Shown one piece after another: positions 21,171 to 32,431 of a stretch of DNA of 64,000 bases. The notes under the pieces were generated by a model. The model was given only the letters and a program-made list of their open reading frames with translations. It made no database searches and was not told where the DNA came from. The stretch lies in the NCBI GenBank assembly GCA_025617745.1, contig CM046869.1, positions 17,996,994-18,060,993 of the forward strand. The letters are read 5' to 3'. The first letter of the stretch is position 1. The number at the start of each line of letters is the position of its first letter. Origin of the DNA: Heliocidaris erythrogramma. Taxonomy: Eukaryota; Echinodermata; Echinoidea; Camarodonta; Echinometridae. The translations under genes were made by a program, and so were the position numbers.

Positions 21171-21204
21171 TTATATATATATATATATATATATTATTAT
21201 ATTA
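21171..21204. repeat. (AT)n microsatellite
   Basis: TATATATATATATATATAT followed by ATTATTATATTATA. Confidence 0.9.
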
Positions 21205-21249
21205 TAAAGATAGTGTTCTGCGTCGGTTTAGGTAAACTATAAATAGAAA

Positions 21250-21880
21250 AGACAAATATAAATCAAAAAACCGTAGAGATGTCAATTATCTGATATTTCG
21301 GGCATAGCCCTTTGTCAAGGAATGACAAATTTATTAAGCGTCGAGCAACAATAAGGGCAAATAAAAGACGCGCAAAATGGTCGCGTAGAAAATAGTAAGA
21401 ACGCGCCAGAAGTGACGTAACAATACATCAAGAGAAAGAAGAAGAGCTAAGAGAGAGAAAAGAAAAGAGAGGGAAAGAGAAAGGGACAAGAAAAAGAAAA
21501 AGATAAGAAAATAAAGAAAGAAAATTACATGATGGGAAATGAGCGGAAAGAAACATTAATTCCTCTTGGTTGGAGGCAGCCAAGGCGAAAAATCATACGT
21601 TCCTCTTCCTGCTTGCGTAGCTGGTCGGAGCTGAAAGAACTGCGTACTATGCACACTTCAAAGTTCTGGATGTCGTGGTTGTGTGAGTTAAAGTGAGCAG
21701 CCACAGGTAATCCAGGCGTGTTGAGTCGTATGGACCTCAAATGCTCTGTCACACGATCAGCTAGTCGGCGCTTAGTTTCTCCTATGTAGAGCTGAAGACA
21801 CTGGGTGCAATGGATAGCATAAATGCAATCATCCGTCGTGCAGGAGAACTATCCATGGATGGCCCATTGAGACTTTGGAC
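21250..21880 (-). mobile_element. Penelope-like element fragment: GIY-YIG domain and 3' end
   Basis: On the minus strand, from about 21838 down to 21525, the frame reads CIYAIHCTQCLQLYIGETKR, RLADRVTEHLRSIR, then PVAAHFNSHNHDIQNF and ERMIFRLGCLQPRGIN. This is the GIY-YIG endonuclease and C-terminal tail of a Penelope-like element, with LYIG as the YIG half. A stop lies just upstream (TAG in the rc of 21850-21856). Downstream on that strand, GACAAAGGGCTATGCCCGAA (rc of 21295-21318) resembles the usual 3' untranslated motif of this class. The RT domain is absent, so it is a truncated relic. Confidence 0.8.
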
Positions 21881-21899
21881 CCCTAATGGTGGTAGTGGC

Positions 21900-23055
21900 A
21901 GTGGTGACTTTGCAGGTGTTGCATCTGGGTCTGCAACAGGGATAGGTACAGCTCTGGGAGAGGTCAGGAGTAGTAGGCATTCGGGAAGATACCAAGGCTT
22001 GTCGCAACGATATATATATACACATATGCATTAAAAGAAATGATCAAGGCAGTTTTGTTTTCTAGTGATAAAGATGCATTTGGGAACAATTTTACTCCGA
22101 TTTAATTAGTCTTAATATAAAAGTTTGGCACATAAAGCCTATCTGGCAGAGTCCTCAGACCAAATGCATGATGAATATCATTTCTCTTAAAATTTTTGAA
22201 ATATTTCATCATCTTTAAACAATAAATATATATAAGAAGCAAATCAGAAGTACTCAAAATAAAGATACAGAACAGGCAAAGTCCAGTAGTGCTCTGATTA
22301 CGGCTGGCAGGCTCCTCTCTTCAAGGTGACAAAATATCTTCAGATAAGCCTGTACATGTATGATGGGGAGCCCTATGCAGAGCTGCCAACCTCTGGCCAA
22401 ACTATTTCGTACATGACAAGCTGAAAAATCGTATTTTGCCAATGAAATTCACAATTTTTTGCAAGACGCCAAATACCAAATTTTTAAACTGCAAGTGCAA
22501 CTGCCGCCAAAATTGTTAGATCTAAAAATGTCCTAGAATTACTCTTCCTGACACCCCAACAATTTTTATTGAACATGATCTAGATCTATAAATATAAAAC
22601 AACGGCTTGAAACTCACATCCCACTACGGCAAGGCTCCACATATTGCCGCCTTGCACCAAGTGGCAGCTGCCGCGCCGCACCGCTTGCAGGGCTAGGCTG
22701 GCCAGCTTCGCCTAGTGCCTCGGTGTGTAAGAGCAGCTGCACCGCTTGAGCTAGAATTTTGCGTGTGCGGTGAAAGTAAAAGTGTGTGTACGTTCGCAGC
22801 CTCTTTTCTGTACATACTTTAAGTACATACACAGTGCGGAGTTCAGGAACAGCGAAAATACAATATATTTTTTTTCCTGTGAATTCATACTTTTTGGATG
22901 GGTTTTCATATCAAATACAAATTTTTTGTAACAGATGGCAGCACTGCCCGTGTCTGCACACATAAGATTTGGCCTGAAAATGAACAAGGATTTCTTTAAT
23001 ATTCCTCTAAAAGTCTAATGCTTTGTTAGTTGGTTTGTCGGTATCGACATATCAT
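21900..23055. other. No gene seen
   Basis: GC-richer patch at 22620-22760 (CTGCCGCGCCGCACCGCTTGC) without a convincing frame. The rest is AT-rich, with fragments such as GGAGCCCTATGCAGAGCTGCC that look like old repeats. Confidence 0.45.
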
Positions 23056-23060
23056 CTCTT

Positions 23061-23129
23061 AGGTTTTTTTTACCTTGCACGTGTAACTTGTATATATACG
23101 AGTTACACATGCAAGGTAAAAAAAAACCT
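23061..23129. repeat. 69-bp hairpin
   Basis: AGGTTTTTTTTACCTTGCA, CGTGTAACT, a TATATATA loop region and their complement form a stem of about 30 bp with one or two mismatches. The structure is small and could fold in RNA. No related copy was found in the window. Confidence 0.75.
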
Positions 23130-23473
23130 GATCACACCTGCCAATTTTCTTTTTTATTCATTCAATTTGTACAATCTTAGTTTATCCTGGAAGGTAACCC
23201 CTATAGCAAACTCTGAGGGTGGTTTGCATGGCTCACATTATGTGGGATATGGTGATATTTAGATCGTTTTTTTTGTTGATATCCCCCTCCACGAAAGGTG
23301 GATATTATCAGTAGCCTGGTTAGATACACAGTGGGCTAGTGGTCGATACGCATTGGCATTGATCTTGTTCTTGTAGAAATAATCCCTGATGCAGCTGACA
23401 TACGAAGCTATACTGGGATGACTGAAATTGTGTGTCAGGAGAAGGTGGCATTGTGTATATACATATGACTCAC

Positions 23474-24030
23474 TTATTTACAATAAAGATGTGAAAAGGC
23501 GACCTGGTGCAAGTAAAAACAGCATGGATCCTCTTGTAGTGTGGTGGATCCAACAGGAGGCTGCATAGATCTAAGGATAGGTAAAGCAGCTCCCCTGAAG
23601 GATGTTGGGTCCACGGTCATTACGACATGCCCCGGAAGGTGGTTCCACAGTCTTATGGCTCTTGGGTAAAATGAGTACTTGTAAGAGTCGATGGTTGACT
23701 TAGGCACTTTGTACTTGAGTTCATGATCTTGTCTGCCAATATAGCTAGCTGGGATTTTTCTGGTGGGAAGTGTAACTTGACAATATGGTGATGAATCTTG
23801 GCGAAGAGTACACATTGAGCAAGGAGGCAACGAGAGCGGAGACTGTCCCAGCCCAGTGCTGATACTAGGGCTGTAGAAGATGTTGGTCTGAAGTCACTTT
23901 GGACGAGCTGCTGACTTCTGCACTTGCTCAAGTAAGTTAATATTGGAAACTGTGTATGGGTTCCTAGTCTCCGAGCCGTTGTGGGCGGACTAGAGAAGTG
24001 TATGCCCTGGCTTTTACTTCCTGGGAGCAT
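23474..24030 (-). mobile_element. LINE fragment, C-terminal part of the RT protein
   Basis: Two overlapping minus-strand frames separated by one frameshift near 23760 read LGWDSLRSRCLLAQCVLFAK with KIHHHIV, then HELKYKVPKSTIDSYKYSFY and PRAIRLWNHLP. These are typical of the post-RT tail of CR1/Jockey-like LINE proteins. The catalytic RT core is missing and the open frames continue by chance into flank. Confidence 0.75.
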
Positions 24031-24071
24031 GGAAACAAGGTTGCTGGTGTGTTTTGAAGAAGAGCAACTAG

Positions 24072-24470
24072 ACTGAGGAAGTTGAATATCCCTACCTTAG
24101 CTTACAGGAGGGCTCGAGGCGATATGATTGAAACGTACAAGATTTTTAATAAATACGATTCTGATGTAACGCCAAATCTTTTAATTACAATCCAGAGATC
24201 AGACAAGAGGACATAGTATTAGTAATAGTAAAATATTTATTCCCAGGACCAAAACTCAGAGATACAAAAATTCTATGTACGAATACGTAAACCATGGAAT
24301 AATCTTCACGACACCATTACTGCCCCGAGTGTGCAGTTTTGAAGTAGCTTTGGACAGGTGCTGGAAATATCCCATTAACTTGCGATTATGAATCGCCTGC
24401 ACCAGGAAACGATCCAGCCATCTTGAAAAGGAAGAAGAACTTGGAACTGAATATAGAGGCGTAGTGCCTG
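24072..24470 (+). mobile_element. LINE fragment, C-terminal part, opposite orientation
   Basis: The + strand frame LRKLNIPTLAYRRARGDMIE, TYKIFNKYDSDVTPNL, then with breaks PRTKTQRYKNSMYEYVN and LDRCWKY, matches the C-terminal tail of a CR1-like LINE protein different from the one at 23474. It is broken by stops and one or more frameshifts. It ends at the edge of the palindrome cluster. Confidence 0.7.
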
Positions 24471-24501
24471 TGTTCAGTATCTTCTCCAGGGCCTAGGTAT
24501 C

Positions 24502-24627
24502 CTTAGACCGAAAATTCTGTCTCTCGTTCGTTAGCCTCTTATTTGGATAGGGTCGGCTCTTCAAGTGAAGAGCCGACCCTATCCAAATAAGAGGTTTACG
24601 AACGAGAGACAGAATTTTCGGTCTAAG
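24502..24627. repeat. 126-bp palindrome
   Basis: Arms 24502-24563 and 24566-24627 are inverted copies with very few mismatches around the two bases AG. The outer half (TAGACCGAAA..TTCTGTCTC, GCCTCTTATTTGG, TAGGGTCGGCT) is a diverged copy of the ends of the large palindrome next door. Confidence 0.9.
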
Positions 24628-24639
24628 TAAGGTATCCCT

Positions 24640-25561
24640 TAGACCGAAATTTTCTGTCTCCAGTACGTTAGCCTCTTATTTGGGTAGGGTCGGCTACTAC
24701 TTGGAGACAGAAGCCGTCCTATCACTTTGCTGTGCAAAATTTGTCTATGGCGTTGTGCCTGCTGGAACAGTAGGAAAAAATCATTTTTCCTCTGTATTTT
24801 TTTTTAAATAATCATAAGGCCTAGGCTCTAATTCATATACTTAATCTGTTCAACATACCAATTTGACTTTATGATCCATTTAATGCTCCTTTTTCATGTA
24901 ATTCATGGTCCAAGGTCTTCTCCGTTCGAAAATCCTGCAGCCGTATTCAAACCGTTACCCGAGCTGAATGACGATGACTTCATCCGTTCTAGTCTCGTAC
25001 AAGGCAAAATGATTATGAAGGAAAAAATACGATAAATTCATTACGAACTCGTGCACATTGATTTCAAAACGGTTATTTCTTTAACACTAAATATCAGTTT
25101 TTTTTACTGTTTAGTGTTAAAGAAATAACCGTTTTGAAATCAATGTGCACGAGTTCGTAATGAATTTATCGTATTTTTTCCTTCATAATCATTTTGCCTT
25201 GTACGAGACTAGAACGGATGAAGTCATCGTCATTCAGCTCGGGTAACGGTTTGAATACGGCTGCAGGATTTTCGAACGGAGAAGACCTTGGACCATGAAT
25301 TACATGAAAAAGGAGCATTAAATGGATCATAAAGTCAAATTGGTATGTTGAACAGATTAAGTATATGAATTAGAGCCTAGGCCTTATGATTATTTTTTTT
25401 AAAATACAGAGGAAAAATGATTTTTTCCTACTGTTCCAGCAGGCACAACGCCATAGACAAATTTTGCACAGCAAAGTGATAGGACGGCTTCTGTCTCCAA
25501 GTAGTAGCCGACCCTACCCAAATAAGAGGCTAACGTACTGGAGACAGAAAATTTCGGTCTA
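24640..25561. repeat. 922-bp near-perfect palindrome
   Basis: Left arm from 24640, right arm to 25561, axis between 25100 and 25101. The arms, about 450 bp each, read as identical inverted copies by eye. Exceptions are an 18-bp centre (TATCAGTTTTTTTTACTG) and a 12-bp A/T tract (T9A3 at 24797-24808; T8A4 in the right arm). Its ends share sequence with the 126-bp palindrome. It resembles a foldback element or a very recent inverted duplication; a chimeric read or assembly join could also create it. Open frames in it have no protein character. Confidence 0.92.
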
Positions 25562-25683
25562 GGTATCCCTAGGTCTAGGACTTGGTTCAAGGTTGTGAAA
25601 ATATAAAAATGTTTCTCTGACGACGGCCAGAGCATTCTGACCGGAACGTGGAGTTATTCCAACTAACATGGTTGTTCCGCAAA

Positions 25684-26250
25684 CCACTCATAGCTACATT
25701 CCTATACTTCGTGTGTATAATGTAGGCAGTCATACACCTCATCTTTTTAAAACACCACTGCACAAAAGTCACCAATATTCACTCAAAATCGGCATTTAAT
25801 TTTCAAAAACCGACCCCAAAATATCCAAGAAATACAATAAATTCAACTCACCAATGTTGGAAAAGATATTTACAAAAACGAAATCCGTAATTTACTGTTG
25901 ATTCTCGCGAAACGAGCTATCGGAGTCATTGTGTACATTTCCTGGTCGCCGCGGGCGCTGACATCTCCCCAAAAGAGTTTTGTCCTCAAAAATTCGGTCC
26001 CTATGGCGTACACGGAAAAGTTCCGATTTTCTGTGTGCGCGATCGTAAAGATCGATGTGCCCTTGCGATCCCGAGTTTCTTCGTAGACAAAAATTATATT
26101 GGCCGATTTTAGTCTAAGACATCGGCAGTTTGTAAACAACACGCGATCGCGAAACAAATCGGCGGGGATTTCTCCGGTTTTGGACAAGATTTTGACTTTG
26201 GATTTTGCTGTAAATATCAAAAGTTCTTCCTAACGGCCATTTGAGGTAGG
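25684..26250. mobile_element. ACTCATAGC-ended element, copy 1 (right end missing)
   Basis: It starts CACTCATAGCTACATTCCTA and carries GGCAGTCATACACCTC, CACCACTGCACAAAAGTCAC and a distinctive GC-richer block (TCGCGAAACGAGCTATCGGA, GGTCGCCGCGGGCGCTGAC). The block is open on the minus strand for 116 codons. Copies are at 40299-41018, 41019-41590 and 42338-42993. The last shows the complete inverted ends. Confidence 0.8.
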
Positions 26251-27300
26251 AGTGAGATTTTTAAGGGCTGAATTTGAAAGCAAGTATTTAAAATATTTAT
26301 CTTATTTTCCCCCCCATACCTCTAGTACATGCGACAGAAAATACCAACTATTTTACAGTAATGTACCCGTGAGTGGTTGTACCGCAAACCTTTTTGCTGA
26401 ATTACAACTTCACCATGCAAACCTTCAAATCCTAAAAAATATTTGACTTTGATAAAATTTTGATTGAAATAAAACAAATTTTCAACATTAACACTTTGAT
26501 AAAGATGAATCATGGAAAGTTTGTTCGTTGCGTGTTTTGTTTTAATCAGAATCGCGCAGTTACGCGTGTGCACAGCTCGCAGACAAGGGCACTGTATACT
26601 CTGTACTGTAGCGAGTGGCGTCGTCAGGCGGTTTATACTTATAGACCGAACCACCGCCAGACATGAATTTCAATATGTGGGACAACGTCGTAGAAATGTC
26701 GATCTTCTACATTAATTACCCAAATTTACAAATTATTCTACTATTCATCTGGTTTCTAACGATCTACCCACTTATTCAGAATAAACTTGGGACATATATA
26801 CAGTTTCATGTATAAAATTTACTATATTAACACAAAATAACAAATTACCTTCGTGTTTTGCATAACAACGGCAAGCCCCGCTGACTAGTCTTACAAAATT
26901 CGTTATTGTTTATTTCTCAGTATAATTACATTTTGGGGGCGTTTTTATATACCTGTTGGAAACCCTTGTGTAAGATACTCAAGTTGTGTTTTCCAAACAA
27001 AAAAATCTGTAAAGTTGAATAATAAAACTTTTGAATACACAGGAATTCAAAAGAATATTAAATTTAGCTATATAGAAAGACTATCAATAGAAATAGGACA
27101 CGCACACCCACCCTCACACACATTGATTTGTGGGGAACTGTATTGTTTTTTCCTATTGTATTTTGTACCCCGCAAGCATGACGGAATAAAGGCCATGGTG
27201 CTCTTTTGTTCTCTGTACCCCCACAAATGAATCTATGTAAACACACACACACACAGCTTTACATGGCTTTACTTCCGAGGACAAGTATTGTTCCTCTATT
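26251..27300. other. No gene seen
   Basis: AT-rich DNA. The overlapping frames at 26322-26715 on both strands have no recognisable domain. Confidence 0.5.
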
Positions 27301-27303
27301 GTT

Positions 27304-27807
27304 CCGGGGGGGGGGGGGGGCACTCGGATATATGGGTGTACACATGCGTGTCCATGGGTTTTCAAAATACCCCCTAAACAGGTTTTATACTTGGATGAAA
27401 AAAGACCCCTAAACGACGATTTTTGCGTGGTTTTTCATCATCCAACCCCCCCTAATCAGGTTTGACTTAAACTCTCCGCTCCCGATTCTCCTCTTTTTTT
27501 GCATCATCTGCATGCACTGCCGCGCGCCACTCCCTGAACTGAAATCGGGCTGTAAATCCCCGTGAAAATCCCTTAAAATATCAGAAAATGTCCCATTTAC
27601 ATATTGGTGCCAAAGTGAAAAATATACCCCCTAAACGCGTTCTGCCAGATTAGTCAAAAGCACCCCTTTTTGTTGAAAATCAGCGTTTTTGGACCCCTTA
27701 ACGCGTAACGCGCGTTACGCGTTCCACTTGAAAAAAGACCCCTTTTTACGCGTTTTCTTGGACGCGTATGTGTACACCCATATATCTGAGTGCCCCCCCC
27801 CCCCCCG
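27304..27807. mobile_element. Poly-G-ended inverted-repeat element
   Basis: The left end is CC, a long G run, GCACTCGGATATATGGGTGT and ACACATGCGTG. The right end is its complement (ACACCCATATATCTGAGTGC then a C run and GGG). The middle contains several CCCCTAAAC(A/G)(G/C) and AAAAGACCCC words and CGCGTAACGCGCGTTACGCG. It has no coding frame of note. Confidence 0.8.
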
Positions 27808-27960
27808 GGTATTGTTCCTCCGTCCTCGGACAGTCGACGGAATAAGGCACAAATTCATTGTTCGACGTTCGAGGACTATTGTCCGGCTTCCGAGGACCAT
27901 TGTTCTCATGATTTTTTTTTGTTCTGTCCGAAAATGTCCTCGGACATACGGCTAAACACG

Positions 27961-28003
<43 letters not shown>
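27961..28003. repeat. (CA)n microsatellite
   Basis: CACACACACACACACACACA repeated without interruption over about 40 bp. The opposite strand gives a meaningless Cys-Val open frame. Confidence 0.95.
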
Positions 28004-28005
<2 letters not shown>

Positions 28006-28041
28006 GCGATATTTATTCACCCAAAAATCTTATTGCAGCCT

Positions 28042-28095
28042 GGGCCCTCTTGCATAAAAAGTTGCATTTAATCGCAACTCTTATGGCAATCCGGC
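28042..28095. mobile_element. Partial GGGCCCTCTTGCATAAAAAG MITE
   Basis: Matches one end of the complete element at 55438-55584; the other end is absent. Confidence 0.5.
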
Positions 28096-28099
28096 CTGC

Positions 28100-29659
28100 A
28101 CTAGTGTGGAATATATTATTTTACCTCCAATCACATCTAGGGCTGCCGGGAAATCTCCATCGTCGATACGGAATATATCCCACTATTTGACCCAATTGAA
28201 AATAATCAGGTGTTCGATCCATAATACCAGTGCTGTGCACATGATACACAAATCATATTATTATACTGATTTATGTTTGAAAATATTTAATTTTTATTTC
28301 AATCTTTAAGAAATCTATGATCTAAGATCATCCAAGAAATACTTAATATTAACCAAATAGGCAATCATTGTTGCCTTCATAAATCATTGTAGCCAATTTG
28401 TGGGGGGGGGGGGACAAATGGTTCCCTTCGCCCCATTGCCCCTCAGTGCCCCTAGGTGCAAAGTGCAGGACTGTCATCATTAGTATAGGCCTATCGGTCT
28501 ATGCAAGAATTACTAAGACTGCATAATCATGTCAAAAAGAAAATTGTTAATCAAAACACAACGTGTCCAAAATTCTGTTTGCTGGTGTTAATGACATCAC
28601 AAATTATTTGCTGGTGATAATGACCCCACAAATAAAATTATTATTAAGAAATTTAGAAGTATATTTTATCATTACTAAAAGATTGATCAAAGAAACTTAA
28701 AACATACTGAACGCTGTTCTGCAATGCTGCCCGTCCCCCAAACCCGACGCAAATAAGGGCCCGGATAATGACTTGGCTCGGACATGGCTTCTCAACATTA
28801 TTTTTTAATAAAACAATACACATCATAATGTTCGGGCGTAAGCCTTATCCCTCCTTGGTAACTTCGAAACAGTCCAAACTTCCTCGGCTATCGCCTAGGG
28901 TATATTCGGACTTTTCCAAAGTTACCTTGTGTTGATAATCCATACACTAACGCCCTCATACGGTATTATTTGTATACTCCGGTGCGGGGATCGCGACCCC
29001 CCCCCCCCCCCCCCCCCCGGCTTAGGCCCACTGGTTTTGTGACCATGTATGGTCCGTGGTGTGAGCAATGCTTCGTCCCTTTGTATTTCCTGAAAAAGTG
29101 ATGAAATATGTACAAAAACATCAATTTTTATGGAGGAAATTTCAAAAACAAAATTATGATGGTGACCCCTGGCCCCCCATAAAATGAGTCTAGTGATATT
29201 CATTCCGATTCAACGGACTGCACTGACGCCCATTTAGCCTACTATGTTAATGCGTGCTGGCACCGAAAATATTTTAATACCTACCAGCTCAGCTTCCTCA
29301 AATGCTTTTGCCCATTATGGGGTGTTATAAATCAAAGTATCGTACAAAATAGGAAAATAACATAAAATAAATCAATAGAATATTAAATGAGTTAGATCTA
29401 CTGGGGAAATGAGCATGTTTTATGATATCTTATTACGAAAGTTGGCAGAACAAGATATAATTGTGATCCAAAGTGCGATGTCGTTCGAAGTTTTTAGCGG
29501 CTATTGCAAAATGTTTTTCAGTGGACATGAGTTTGGATAGTTTAGGTTTGGAAATTATTTGGAATAAGCAGCGCGGATTATTTACAGCTTCCGTTTTCTT
29601 TTTGTGTCATCAACGGTCGGAAAAAATTAAGACCCTTATAGATTATTTTGTTTGTTTAT
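28100..29659. other. No gene seen
   Basis: Ordinary intergenic DNA with a G run at 28403-28413 and a C run at 28997-29018. The frame at 29473-29667 shows no motif. Confidence 0.5.
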
Positions 29660-30080
29660 TTGGTTGATGGAATGATCATTGATCCATTTATTCACCCAGT
29701 GATTGAATGAGTGAGTGAGTTGATGCGTTAATTAACTGATTATTTTAATTGCTTGCTTGCCTGATTGGTTCGCTGGTTGCTAGGCCGTACGCAGCGGGGG
29801 GGGGGGGGGGAGATTTCAAAATCATACTTTTTTTAAATAGGGTTTTAGACTTTTAAATGATCCAATAATAAAAAGCGATCATCTTGCCCCCCCAGGAAAA
29901 AATTTCTGCGTACCGATTTGTTCGCTGGTTGCTTGGTTTGTTGCCTGGTTGGTTGCTTGGATGGTTGCTGATTGGTTGGTTGGTTGGTTGATTGACTGAT
30001 TGATCGATTTATTGACTGACTGACTGACTGATTGATTGCTTGATTGATCGGTTGAAGAAAATGAGAGAGTGAATGAGTGA
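29660..30080. repeat. TTGATTGGTTGGT-type degenerate simple repeat
   Basis: Tetranucleotide-like words (GATT, GGTT, GACT, GAGT) fill the segment, e.g. TTGGTTGGTTGGTTGATTGA and GACTGACTGACTGATTGATT. It is interrupted by the element at 29784-29915. Confidence 0.8.
29784..29915. mobile_element. CCGTACGCAG-ended element with a G run
   Basis: GGCCGTACGCAG with a G run at the left and CTGCGTACCG at the right form an inverted pair. GTTCGCTGGTTGCT occurs on both sides, as expected if it landed in a repeat or duplicated its target. Confidence 0.55.
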
Positions 30081-30974
30081 ATGGGCTATCAATAATATAT
30101 AGGCCTACACTAACCGAATTCTTAACTTTACCCTTAACTAAATAGGCCTTGACCTAAACCTAATCTCAACTCTAATCCATTGGCATACTGGTGGGGGAGG
30201 GCTTGGGGGCTGCAGCATAATTATGTCTGAGCACCACATAGGCGGATGCTCCCATCCCCTATATTAAGAAAAAAACGAACATGAAACAAACATTAAAGAA
30301 GGCCGACGCCACCTACTCCTAGAACGCCTGATTGCCAGGGCTGACAGGAGTCCTGAGAGTAAGTTCCTGGGAAAAGAATTTGTCAGGAAAACCCCAACCC
30401 CTGATGATACTGGATCTGTCCTTGTATGTGCTCGTAAATTTAGATGCGTTTTTATAAAAGTACAAATAGAGCAACTTACAAAATAACCTTACAAAACTCT
30501 ACGGGGAAAAAATCCGTAGAAATCAGTGCCTTACACATCGTGAGGTAGAGATCGATGGCCTTACACCTATCGATCTCTACCAAAGACTTTTAATAGTATC
30601 AAGACAGATTACTCTCACCTACTTCCGTAGTACATTTTGCAGGCGTAAATTGCTGTGTTAAAAAACAAGACTCGGAAAAATACGTTCGCCATAGGTATAT
30701 AACACGTGAAAAGATGTCTCATTTTTTTGTTGATATTTCATATCTTCTTTTTCAAGTCTGATTTTGCACGAGAGAAAGGATGGATAGTTCAAAACACATT
30801 TCTTGAACGTTTATTGTCAATAAATGCCGATATGAATCCCCGGGATGCTAAATTTTTTTTCCCACGAACTTTTTGTCCCTGTCCTCCCTGGCGCATGCGC
30901 ACCTGATCCTTTCCGATCTAAATCAATTTCGCAATCATAGGGTTTATTCCGTAAGCGATATAGACGGTCGCTAC
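30081..30974. other. No gene seen; small hairpin at 30541-30583
   Basis: GGTAGAGATCGAT and ATCGATCTCTACC form a 13-bp stem with a loop of about 12 bases. The rest is non-coding. Confidence 0.45.
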
Positions 30975-31080
30975 CAGCGTCATGCTGTGGCGAGATGCGT
31001 TAGCCCTCGGGCATTTAACCGGAGGTATGTGGGTTCGACTCTCAGTTTGGACATTACGAAGAAAAACGTCTTGTATTTTT
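30975..31080 (+). mobile_element. tRNA-derived SINE fragment
   Basis: TGTGGCGAGATGCGTTAGCC resembles an A box and GGTTCGACTCTC a B box, about 40 bp apart, followed by a short tail with GAAGAAAAACG. It does not fold into a complete tRNA. Confidence 0.5.
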
Positions 31081-31150
31081 TTATTACTAAAAGTATATCC
31101 AACTCCAAGCACTGTAGGGCTATTTCAAAGTTGCGCATGCGTCAAGGACC

Positions 31151-31284
31151 AGTGGCGTATCCAGGATTTCCCAATAGGGGGGGGGGGGGGGGGGCCAGGA
31201 GGATTCTCTTTTTTTTTTGCTAGTTTTTTTTTTTTTACGACGGCCAATAGGCCCCTGAAGGACGACAGTGACAAAAGTTCGTGG
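31151..31284. mobile_element. GGCGTATCCAGG element end with a G run
   Basis: AGTGGCGTATCCAGGATTTC then a long G run, as in the elements at 16605 and 36228. It grades into the tandem repeat that follows, so the repeat may be part of the element. Confidence 0.5.
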
Positions 31285-31779
31285 GAAAAGAAAGTTCGCC
31301 CCCGGGATCATACTTGCTTTTTAAGAGTCATCTACCATATAGGGTTAACACATGAAACATGGATTTTAAGAATGATTATAGTTCCTCTAGTATTACCTTG
31401 AATTTAGTGTAAATGTGGCTTACATGTAATTTGAGACTCTGAAAGAGCTTAATGAAGGCTCAAAAAGTGGAAGGGACCCCGCGTAAATCCCGGGGATTCA
31501 TGCTTTTGACCAAAAAAGTCTCACCTGCCATAGGTTTTACACGCGAAAACAAGGAATTTTAGGATGATTATGATTCCCATAATTTTAATTTGAAAATATA
31601 AACAAATATGATTGACATGTAATTTGAGGCTTTGAAAAAGCTTAGTGAAGGCTAAAAAAAAAATGAAAAGACCCCACGTAAATCCCGGGGAATATGCACC
31701 TGCCATAGGTTTACCTGAAATTTAAAGCTCTGCAAAGGTATAATTAAGGATCGATGAGTCCAGTAAACCCCGCATAAAT
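31285..31779. repeat. ~190-bp tandem repeat, left block
   Basis: Units contain CCCCGGGAATATGCA or a variant, CCATAGGTT.ACAC, GAAAACA, a TGATTATAATTCCC.TAG.ATT stretch and CCCCGCATAAAT. About two and a half units lie here. The array resumes at 35315 after the LINE. Confidence 0.75.
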
Positions 31780-32109
31780 GAATGAATGAATGAATGAATT
31801 AGTTTATTACCAAATCACAATGATACATACATCTTGGAAAAATCACAATAACGTCTTGGTAAAGGGAGCTAACAAATAGCATATGCTAATCGAGGTTAGC
31901 CCCGTAAAATTGATTACATAAATCAATAGTTAGCAAATTAATTGAAAATGTACATCTCATATATATTCTGTTTTTTAAATAACACATATACATTATTTAC
32001 AATCAATAAAAGTAGTAATAACAGTACAACAAATAATGAGAACAATAATAACGAATATCAAGTGAGCTTAAAATAAATAAAATGAATGATAATCATCTTC
32101 ATGAACATT

Positions 32110-32430
32110 CTAAAATTGATTTTCAAGTTGGTATTCTCCAATTAAGTATTCTTGTAATGCCCGTCCAAAACTTCTGCGACCGGTTATATTCCTTAATTCT
32201 TTTGGCAAATTATTCCATATAACAGGTCCTGAATATGAAATCGATTGTTTACCCAGATTCGTATTACTGATTGAAAAATTCAAATTAGATTTCTCTATGT
32301 TTCTTGTATGATAAGGGTGATCTAGTACTGAAAAATAATCAGATAAAATATGAGGCAGACGGTTATACATTATATTATCATGCATAAAAATACCAGTCAC
32401 ATAGCGATATTCTTTGAAAATATCTAGCAC
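32110..32430 (-). pseudogene. LINE C-terminal tail
   Basis: LDIFKEYRYVTGIFMHDNIM, YHTRNIEKSNL, SISYSGPVIWNNLPKELRNI and SFGRALQEYLI are typical of the conserved tail after the RT domain in Jockey/CR1-like LINEs. The stop lies at about 32110. It is separated from the RT only by the inserted MITE. Confidence 0.85.
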
Positions 32431-32431
32431 T

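Noticed and set aside
30541-30583. Hairpin containing TGAGGTAG, the let-7 seed
   Set aside because: Only the seed-like eight bases fit. The next bases differ from the strongly conserved let-7 sequence and the stem is only 13 bp.
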